The notes beneath the pieces are model-generated. The model was not told the origin of the DNA. It did not search any database and worked only from the letters and a program-made list of their open reading frames with translations. Below, piece after piece: positions 4,101-7,900 of a stretch of 7,900 nt of DNA (its first letter is position 1; each line of letters starts with the position of its first letter). This stretch comes from JAVBMP01 sp031552315. Lineage in GTDB: Bacteria > Desulfobacterota > Desulfovibrionia > Desulfovibrionales > Desulfovibrionaceae. Location of the stretch: the NCBI GenBank assembly GCA_031552315.1, contig JAVBMP010000143.1:1-7900 (forward strand), in the 5' to 3' direction. Made by a program: the position numbers and the translations under genes.

Positions 4101-6452
4101 TTATCTCACTCTTTTGAACATCTTTTCCAGTTCCGCCTCGCCCAGGGCCAATACAACGGGCCGCCCGTGCGGGCAAAAAAGATTTTCTGGCGTTTTTTGC
4201 CACTGGGACAACAGGCCAAGGGCCTCATCCCGGCTTAGGGCCTGCCCGGCCTTTATGGCGGCGCGGCAAGACAAAAGCGCTATAAGGCCTTGCAGATCCG
4301 GCGCTTTTTGTTCCGCCAGCACGGCGCGGAGAAATTCTTTGGCTTCTCCCACGCCCAGCAGGGGGGGCAGGCCGCTTACCAGCAGGCGGTAGCGGCCCGG
4401 CAGCTGGCCGGATTGTTGCTGGCCCGGCTGTTGCTTGCCGGGCTGTTGCTGGCCGGGCTGTGTTGGGCCGGATCGCGCCGCATCTGGCCCGGCATCAACT
4501 TCCGCAATGCTTGTTGCGGAAGCCGGGGCGCTTTCCAGCCGGAAGCCAAGGCGTTGCAGGGCGGGCCCAAGGCTTTGCAAAAGTTCTTCTTCCGCCGGGT
4601 GCAGGGGCAGTTCCAGCGGCAGGGCCAAAAGCTGGCTGTTGCCGGAATTGGCCGCCTGGCTGAAGCGGTGCATCAAGATGCGTTCATGCGCGGCGTGCTG
4701 GTCAAACAGCAAAAGTTCCCGCCCCTTGAGCACAATCAGGTAAGTTTCCGCAAGCTGCCCAAGATAGGTCAGGCCGCCCGTAGAGGCTGCCGCGCCCGGC
4801 ATTGCGGCCCCGGTTACAAAAGGCGTTGCGCCCGGCATTTGGCCCTCTGGCGCGGAAGGCGCGGCGTAAGGGTAGGCCGTTGCGGGCTGCGGGCCATAAA
4901 GTGCCGGGCTTTCCCGCAGGGGCAGGCCGCCGGGGGCATTTATGCGCAAGGCGTTTGTTACGGCTTGCCCGGTCGGCCAGGCCTGTTCAGCCTGTCCCGC
5001 CTGTCCCGCCTGCTCAGCCTGTTCAGGCTGCCAGGCCTGTTCCGTTTGCATTGCCTGTTCCGCAAGTGATCTTGCGTTTGGCATAATACCGGGGACGGCT
5101 TCCGGCATTACATTCAACAACTCCGCTTCATCCCCTTCCGGGCGCGTTTTGTTGAAGCCGGTTAGCAGAGACGGTTCATCCATTACGCCCCAGAAGCCTT
5201 GCGGCGCGTGGCGTTGGGGGTAGGGCGGCCTGTTTGCTGTTCCGGCTCTTTGTTCCGCGGCTTCCGTTCCTGTAGCGCCCCCTGCCTCTGGCCTTGCCGG
5301 GTAGGCCAGCGTGGGAAAAATGGCCGGGTCAGTCTCTGAAGTGCCGCCGATTTCCCCCCGGGCCTCGGCCTGCTCCAAAGCGGATTGCACGGCCCGCCGC
5401 ACGGTGGCGAACACCGGGCTTTCATCACGGAAGCGCACTTCGCTTTTGGCCGGGTGTACGTTTACATCCACCTCTTCCGGGTCTATTTCCAAATAAAGCA
5501 CAATTTGCGGGTATTCGCGGCTTAACAGGCGGCCTTTGTAAGCCTCTCGCACGGCCTGCTGCAACAGGCGGTTGTTCACCGCCCGGTTGTTCACGTAAAA
5601 CAGCATGCGGTCGGCCTTGACCTGGGCGGAACCGGGCCGCCCGGTCAGGCCATGCGCGTAGATGCCCTCGCGCTTCAGCCCAAAGGGCAAAAGCCCTTCC
5701 ACCACCGCTTCCGGCCAAATTTGCGCCAGCCGGGCAGGCAGGCTGGAACCGGCGGGAAAGCGCAGCACTTCCCGCCCGCCCGCCTTGAAAATAAAGGAAC
5801 AATCCATGCGGGCAAGGGCCAGCCGGGCCAGAAAGTCCTGACAACGCTTTTGTTCCGTGGCCGGGGTTTTCAAAAACTTCAGCCGGGCCGGGACATTGGC
5901 AAAAAGGTCGCGCACCTCTACCAGGGTACCGGGGCGCATGGCCGTTGGCCCGCTGGCGCTTACCCGACCGTGCGTCACTTCTATGTAGGCGGCGTCAGGA
6001 TACGCGTCCGGGGCGTCAGGATACACGCCAGAATACGCGCCAGAACACGCGTTTGGGGCCGCGCCAACTTCCGCGCTTTTGCCTGCGCCGCGCGGCAAAC
6101 TGGCCAGACGCAGGGTAGAAACGGACGCCACGCTGGGCAAGGCCTCCCCCCTGAAGCCGTAACTGGCTATGCGCAACAGTTCCGCAAAAGAGGCCAATTT
6201 GCTGGTAGCGTGTCGGGTAAGGGCAAGTTCCAGCTCATTTTCCGGTATGCCGCGCCCGTTGTCCTGTACGGCTATATAAGACTGACCGCCGTCTTCAACG
6301 GTGACGGCAATTTCCGTGGCCCCGGCATCCAGGCTGTTTTCTACCAGCTCTTTCAGCACGCTGGCCGGGCGTTCCACCACTTCCCCGGCGGCAATCTGGT
6401 TGCGCAGTTCCGGGGGCAGCATGGCGATATGGCGTGTAGGTTCAAGGCTCAT
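4101..6452 (-). CDS. mutL: DNA mismatch repair protein MutL, with extended repetitive linkers
   Basis: MutL is the ATP-driven matchmaker of mismatch repair and, in this form, also carries an endonuclease domain. N-terminal GHKL ATPase: NQIAAGEVVERPASV (18-32), KELVENSLDAG (34-44; E35 catalytic, N39), DNGRGI (64-69), GFRGEAL (99-105), then VHPAKSEVRF (332-341). C-terminal domain: DQHAAHE (584-590), SCRAAIKAG (728-736), CPHGRP (760-765), final FKR (779-781). These indicate a metal-dependent nicking MutL, although the last acidic residue of DQHAX2EX4E is His595. At 783 residues it is longer than E. coli MutL (about 615). The extra length comes from an insert at 123-156, a long linker (about 365-560) and an insert at 645-686, all partly repetitive. 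No clear Shine-Dalgarno precedes ATG 6452; the start fits the family N-terminus. It leads the run into thiS. Confidence 0.96.
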   Translation of the reverse strand: MSLEPTRHIAMLPPELRNQIAAGEVVERPASVLKELVENSLDAGATEIAVTVEDGGQSYIAVQDNGRGIPENELELALTRHATSKLASFAELLRIASYGFRGEALPSVASVSTLRLASLPRGAGKSAEVGAAPNACSGAYSGVYPDAPDAYPDAAYIEVTHGRVSASGPTAMRPGTLVEVRDLFANVPARLKFLKTPATEQKRCQDFLARLALARMDCSFIFKAGGREVLRFPAGSSLPARLAQIWPEAVVEGLLPFGLKREGIYAHGLTGRPGSAQVKADRMLFYVNNRAVNNRLLQQAVREAYKGRLLSREYPQIVLYLEIDPEEVDVNVHPAKSEVRFRDESPVFATVRRAVQSALEQAEARGEIGGTSETDPAIFPTLAYPARPEAGGATGTEAAEQRAGTANRPPYPQRHAPQGFWGVMDEPSLLTGFNKTRPEGDEAELLNVMPEAVPGIMPNARSLAEQAMQTEQAWQPEQAEQAGQAGQAEQAWPTGQAVTNALRINAPGGLPLRESPALYGPQPATAYPYAAPSAPEGQMPGATPFVTGAAMPGAAASTGGLTYLGQLAETYLIVLKGRELLLFDQHAAHERILMHRFSQAANSGNSQLLALPLELPLHPAEEELLQSLGPALQRLGFRLESAPASATSIAEVDAGPDAARSGPTQPGQQQPGKQQPGQQQSGQLPGRYRLLVSGLPPLLGVGEAKEFLRAVLAEQKAPDLQGLIALLSCRAAIKAGQALSRDEALGLLSQWQKTPENLFCPHGRPVVLALGEAELEKMFKRVR
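4398..4457 (-). repeat. Four 15-bp tandem units in mutL (PGQQQ-type)
   Basis: Residues 666-685 read as 5-residue units PGQQQ, PGKQQ, PGQQQ, SGQLP, with matching 15-bp DNA units rich in GGCTGTTGC on the plus strand. They sit in an extra loop of the C-terminal domain between the predicted strands ending GFRLE (636-640) and RYRLLVSG (687-694). Unit length is a multiple of three, so copy-number change keeps the frame. Confidence 0.8.
4962..5063 (-). repeat. EQA/GQA-rich low-complexity linker in mutL
   Basis: Residues 464-497 are dominated by xQA triplets (AEQAMQTEQA, then PEQAEQAGQAGQAEQA), encoded by near-repeats of the 9-bp plus-strand word GCCTGTTCA or GCCTGTCCC. This is the expected disordered tether between the ATPase and endonuclease domains, here expanded by tandem duplication. 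Confidence 0.75.
5985..6071 (-). repeat. Tyr-Pro-Asp-Ala repeat insert in the MutL ATPase domain
   Basis: Residues 128-156 include GAYSGVYPDAPDAYPDAAY, encoded by repeats of GCGTCAGGATAC and GCGCCAGAATAC-like words on the plus strand. It interrupts the region between the ATP-lid strand (TLRLASL, 113-119) and the strand resuming at YIEVTHGR (156-163), where most MutL proteins have a short turn. No frameshift is seen. Confidence 0.7.
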
Positions 6453-6508
6453 GCGTTTTTGTTAATACAAAGCCGCAAAAAAGACAAATGGGTAAATGCC
6501 CCCAAAAG

Positions 6509-6526
6509 GGCCATTGCGCAACGGGC
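6509..6526 (+). repeat. Intergenic palindrome copy, mutL-rdgB gap, mutL side
   Basis: GGCCATTGCGCAACGGGC fits the family except for GGGC in place of the final GGCC. It lies 57 bp upstream of the mutL start and 83 bp before the second copy in the same gap (6590-6611), in the same orientation. Confidence 0.75.
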
Positions 6527-6538
6527 TCAAATGGCGTG

Positions 6539-6586
6539 TTGACATAAGGCGCGGCCTGTGTTTGTTTTGTGCTACCTATTTATTAT
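6539..6586 (+). promoter_or_regulatory. Possible rdgB promoter elements (weak)
   Basis: A perfect TTGACA lies at 6539-6544 and a TATTAT at 6581-6586, but 36 bp separate them, so they cannot form one sigma-70 promoter. At 17-bp spacing from TTGACA the sequence is TTGTTT, a poor -10. The divergent mutL/rdgB gap (6453-6629) must hold start signals for both directions. For mutL only a TATTAA on the minus strand (6467-6462) stands out. Nothing stronger is visible. Confidence 0.2.
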
Positions 6587-6589
6587 GAA

Positions 6590-6611
6590 GAGGCCATTGT
6601 GCAACGGCCTC
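6590..6611 (+). repeat. Intergenic palindrome copy immediately upstream of rdgB
   Basis: A 22-bp palindromic unit with arms GAGGCC and GGCCTC around ATTGTGCAAC. Its core is identical to the thiG-thiH copy in reverse complement. Only 2 nt separate it from the AAAAGGA ribosome-binding region of rdgB (6614-6620), so a hairpin here would sit in the 5-prime leader of the rdgB message. Confidence 0.85.
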
Positions 6612-6615
6612 ATAA

Positions 6616-6620
6616 AAGGA
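6616..6620 (+). promoter_or_regulatory. rdgB ribosome-binding site; decides the start
   Basis: AAGGA ends 9 nt before ATG 6630. The frame is open upstream to ATG 6558 and ATG 6585, but those would translate the palindrome (giving RPLCNGL) as a leader. The Shine-Dalgarno and the family N-terminus (METVVLATRN) both favour 6630. Confidence 0.75.
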
Positions 6621-6629
6621 TTTGCCAAA

Positions 6630-7286
6630 ATGGAAACAGTTGTACTGGCAACCCGCAACCCGGGCAAAGTGAAGGAACTGGCCGCCCTGCTGGCCGGGCG
6701 CGGCATTGCGGTGTTGGGGCTTGACGCCTTCCCCGGCTTGCCGGAAGTGGAGGAAAGCGGCCAGACCTTTGAGGAAAACGCCCTTTTGAAGGCGCGGGCC
6801 GTGTGCAAGGCCACCGGGCTTACCGCCGTGGCAGATGATTCCGGGTTGGAAGTGGCGGCCCTGAACAACGCGCCGGGGGTATTTTCCGCCCGTTTCAGCG
6901 CCATGGCGGGCGGTGAGGCGGGCGACGCGGCCAACAACGCACACCTTTTGGCCCTGTTGCGGAACGTACCGCCGGAAAGGCGCCAGGCCCGCTTTGTCTG
7001 CGTGGTTGCCGTATGCGCCCCGCAAAAAATGGAAAACAGTGAAGCCGGAACCGGAAAAAACGCCGAAGCGTGGCAACCCCAAGAATTTACCGCCCGTGGC
7101 GAATGGGACGGGCAAATAGCCCTGAAACCGGCCGGAGAACAGGGCTTTGGCTATGACCCCCTGTTTTTTGACCCGGAACTGGGCCGCACCGCCGCGCAAA
7201 TGACGGCGGAGACCAAAAACAGCCGCAGCCACCGGGGCAAGGCCTTGCAAGCCCTGCTGACGGGCTGGCCCGCCGCGCTTAAATGA
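6630..7286 (+). CDS. rdgB: RdgB/HAM1 family XTP/dITP pyrophosphatase
   Basis: This enzyme hydrolyses dITP, XTP and ITP to monophosphates, keeping deaminated purines out of DNA and RNA in the cytosol. The 218-residue protein shows the family motifs in order: ATRNPGKVKEL (7-17), TFEENALLKA (47-56) for metal binding, ADDSGLEV (68-75) with the catalytic Asp, APGVFSARF (81-89), GFGYDPLFF (172-180) and SHRGKAL (200-206). It is some 20 residues longer than E. coli RdgB because of a hydrophilic insert at about 131-152 (PQKMENSEAGTGK onward) between two strands. It is divergent from mutL and 98 bp ahead of the CoA-binding gene. A palindromic repeat lies just before its ribosome-binding site and another just after its stop. 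Confidence 0.96.
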   Translation: METVVLATRNPGKVKELAALLAGRGIAVLGLDAFPGLPEVEESGQTFEENALLKARAVCKATGLTAVADDSGLEVAALNNAPGVFSARFSAMAGGEAGDAANNAHLLALLRNVPPERRQARFVCVVAVCAPQKMENSEAGTGKNAEAWQPQEFTARGEWDGQIALKPAGEQGFGYDPLFFDPELGRTAAQMTAETKNSRSHRGKALQALLTGWPAALK

Positions 7287-7295
7287 GACCATTGG

Positions 7296-7315
7296 AGGCC
7301 ATTGCGCAATGGCCT
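7296..7315 (+). repeat. Perfect 20-bp intergenic palindrome after rdgB
   Basis: AGGCCATTGCGCAATGGCCT is fully self-complementary and is the most symmetrical member of the family. It lies 9 nt after the rdgB stop and is followed by TTAAC. As RNA it could fold into a stem, but the loop would be minimal and the T-run has only three bases, so termination is possible but not well supported. Confidence 0.9.
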
Positions 7316-7337
7316 TTAACGCGCCCAACTTGAAATG

Positions 7338-7352
7338 AGGCTGTTGCGCCAA
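7338..7352 (+). repeat. Degenerate palindrome half-copy
   Basis: GAGGCTGTTGCGCCA resembles the left arm and centre (GAGGCCGTTGCGCAA) of the family with one substitution and one extra C. It pairs with the perfect copy 23 bp upstream, in the same orientation, repeating the doublet pattern of the other gaps. It may be a decayed copy. Confidence 0.35.
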
Positions 7353-7384
7353 ACCTGAAAACATACCACACACACGAGGAAGCC

Positions 7385-7801
7385 ATGCCCATAGAACGCA
7401 CTGTGGAAGAATTGCGCGCCCTGCTCGGGCCTATAAAAAGCATTGCCATAATAGGGGCCAAAGACAGCCCCGGCCAGCCGGTTGACCGGGTGGGCCGTTA
7501 CCTGATGGAAGCGGGCTTTGAGGTATGGCCCGTGCACCCGGCGCGGGCCACGGTGTGGGATAAACCGGCCTGCAAGACCGTAACCGCCCTGCCCAAAAGC
7601 CCGGACGCCGTGGTGCTTTTTCGCGCGCCGGAATTTTGCCCCGGCCACGCGCGGGAATGTCTGGAACTGCGCCCCCTGCCCAAACTTTTCTGGATGCAGC
7701 TTGGCATTTCCAGCCCGGAGGCGGAGGCGTTGATGCGCGCAGCCGGGGTAAGCGTGGTGCAAGACGCCTGCATTATGGTTGAACACAAGAAATTGGTTTA
7801 A
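7385..7801 (+). CDS. CoA-binding domain protein (YccU-like, single Rossmann domain)
   Basis: This 138-residue protein is one CoA_binding_2 domain: KSIAIIGAKDSPGQPVDRVGRYL (18-40, nucleotide-binding turn and helix), GFEVWPVHPA (44-53), PDAVVLFRAPEF (73-84), FWMQLGI (102-108) and CIMVEH (129-134). The family binds CoA in known structures, and its cellular role is not established. The domain matches the first part of acyl-CoA synthetase (NDP-forming) alpha chains, but here it stands alone. An AGGA site (7377-7380) precedes the ATG by 4 nt, a short spacing. The gene follows rdgB on the same strand across a 98-bp repeat-bearing gap, so co-transcription is possible but not shown. Length and start fit the family. 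Confidence 0.92.
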   Translation: MPIERTVEELRALLGPIKSIAIIGAKDSPGQPVDRVGRYLMEAGFEVWPVHPARATVWDKPACKTVTALPKSPDAVVLFRAPEFCPGHARECLELRPLPKLFWMQLGISSPEAEALMRAAGVSVVQDACIMVEHKKLV

Positions 7802-7816
7802 AATAATTTCAAATGG

Positions 7817-7899
7817 GGCCGTTGCACAATGAGAATTTTTGTTCTTTTACAAGGAGTGCGAGTTCCGTGCGGAGGGAGTATATTCAAGCATATATGACC
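7817..7899 (+). repeat. 83-bp dispersed repeat, copy 2
   Basis: This block matches the reverse complement of 2951-3033 at 81 of 83 positions. It begins 15 bp after the CoA-binding gene stop with GGCCGTTGCACAATGAG (palindrome-family start, 7817-7833) and reaches the window edge. The next base, 7900, differs from copy 1, which does not prove that the repeat ends there. Relative to copy 1 it is inverted, with 4783 bp between the two. Confidence 0.92.
7829..7897 (+). CDS. 22-codon ORF inside the 83-bp repeat, copy 2 (coding status unproven)
   Basis: ATG at 7829 opens a frame MRIFVLLQGV to GGSIFKHI, ending in TGA at 7895-7897. It is identical to copy 1 except Ile3 for Phe. One of the two base differences between copies is this non-synonymous change and the other lies before the ATG, so there is no sign of selection for a protein. 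No good Shine-Dalgarno precedes it. An AAGGAG (7851-7856) occurs inside the frame and could serve something downstream beyond the window instead. Confidence 0.2.
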   Translation: MRIFVLLQGVRVPCGGSIFKHI

Positions 7900-7900
7900 T

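Noticed and set aside
4099..4203. Longer ThiS starting at 4203
   Set aside because: The extra 35 residues are an off-frame reading of the mutL end; ThiS proteins are about 65-75 residues and the 4098 start fits.
6539..6586. A single sigma-70 promoter from TTGACA and TATTAT
   Set aside because: Spacing is 36 bp, about twice what one promoter allows.
6453..6629. TPP riboswitch upstream of the mutL-thi run
   Set aside because: I looked on the minus strand here and in the thiG-thiH gap for CTGAGA and the ACCTGATCTGGATAATGCCAGCG-like thi-box words and found none.
6558..6629. N-terminal extension of RdgB from ATG 6558 or 6585
   Set aside because: It would translate the intergenic palindrome; the Shine-Dalgarno at 6616-6620 and the family N-terminus support 6630.
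7296..7320. Strong rho-independent terminator after rdgB
   Set aside because: The palindrome is perfect but leaves almost no loop and is followed by only three T residues; it fits better as a member of the dispersed repeat family.
2869..7833. CRISPR array
   Set aside because: The palindromes are dispersed among different genes, vary in sequence, and have no regular spacers of 30-40 bp; no cas genes are present.

Overview
The window is a compact, GC-rich stretch of bacterial chromosome that looks like an anaerobe. A Desulfovibrionaceae-type sulfate reducer is my best guess. This rests on the radical-SAM (ThiH) route to thiamin thiazole, a zinc-free type of ThiF, and codon habits such as AAA, GAA, TTT and GGG in a GC-rich setting; it is inference, not a database match.

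Layout: six genes lie on the minus strand, in transcription order mutL, thiS, thiG, thiH, thiF, thiE (6452 down to 1). They are tightly packed: mutL ends 2 nt before thiS, thiS ends 2 nt before thiG, and thiH and thiF overlap by ATGA. Only the thiG-thiH junction (229 bp) is loose, and it is filled with repeats. Diverging from mutL on the plus strand are rdgB (ITP/XTP pyrophosphatase, 6630-7286) and a small CoA-binding-fold protein (7385-7801). ThiS, ThiF and ThiG, with ThiH supplying dehydroglycine, make the thiazole phosphate. ThiE joins it to the pyrimidine to give thiamin phosphate. MutL (mismatch repair) and RdgB (nucleotide pool cleaning) are both mutation-avoidance genes.

Three things stand out. 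(1) The left end is chimeric. The thiE frame is a good ThiE for about 187 residues, then runs without a stop into the C-terminal part of a class I cytochrome c (Met-ligand region, no CXXCH) and an Ala/Pro/Ser/Thr tail that leaves the window. Base and codon use also change inside thiE near 525-555, so bases 1 to about 550 look foreign or misassembled. (2) Every intergenic region of about 100 bp or more (thiG-thiH, mutL-rdgB, rdgB to the CoA-binding gene, and downstream of that gene) carries copies of an 18-22 bp palindrome with consensus GGCCRTTGYRCAAYGGCC; the copies tend to come in pairs. (3) An 83-bp block starting with that palindrome occurs twice in inverted orientation (2951-3033 and 7817-7899, 81/83 identical). 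Each copy contains a complete 22-codon ORF. The two copies flank a 4.8-kb segment with thiG, thiS, mutL, rdgB and the CoA-binding gene.

No TPP riboswitch, tRNA, rRNA, CRISPR array or transposase gene is visible. No gene-free stretch exceeds 300 bases. I found no clear novel multi-gene defence or metabolic system; the most interesting material is the repeat family and the hybrid thiE.
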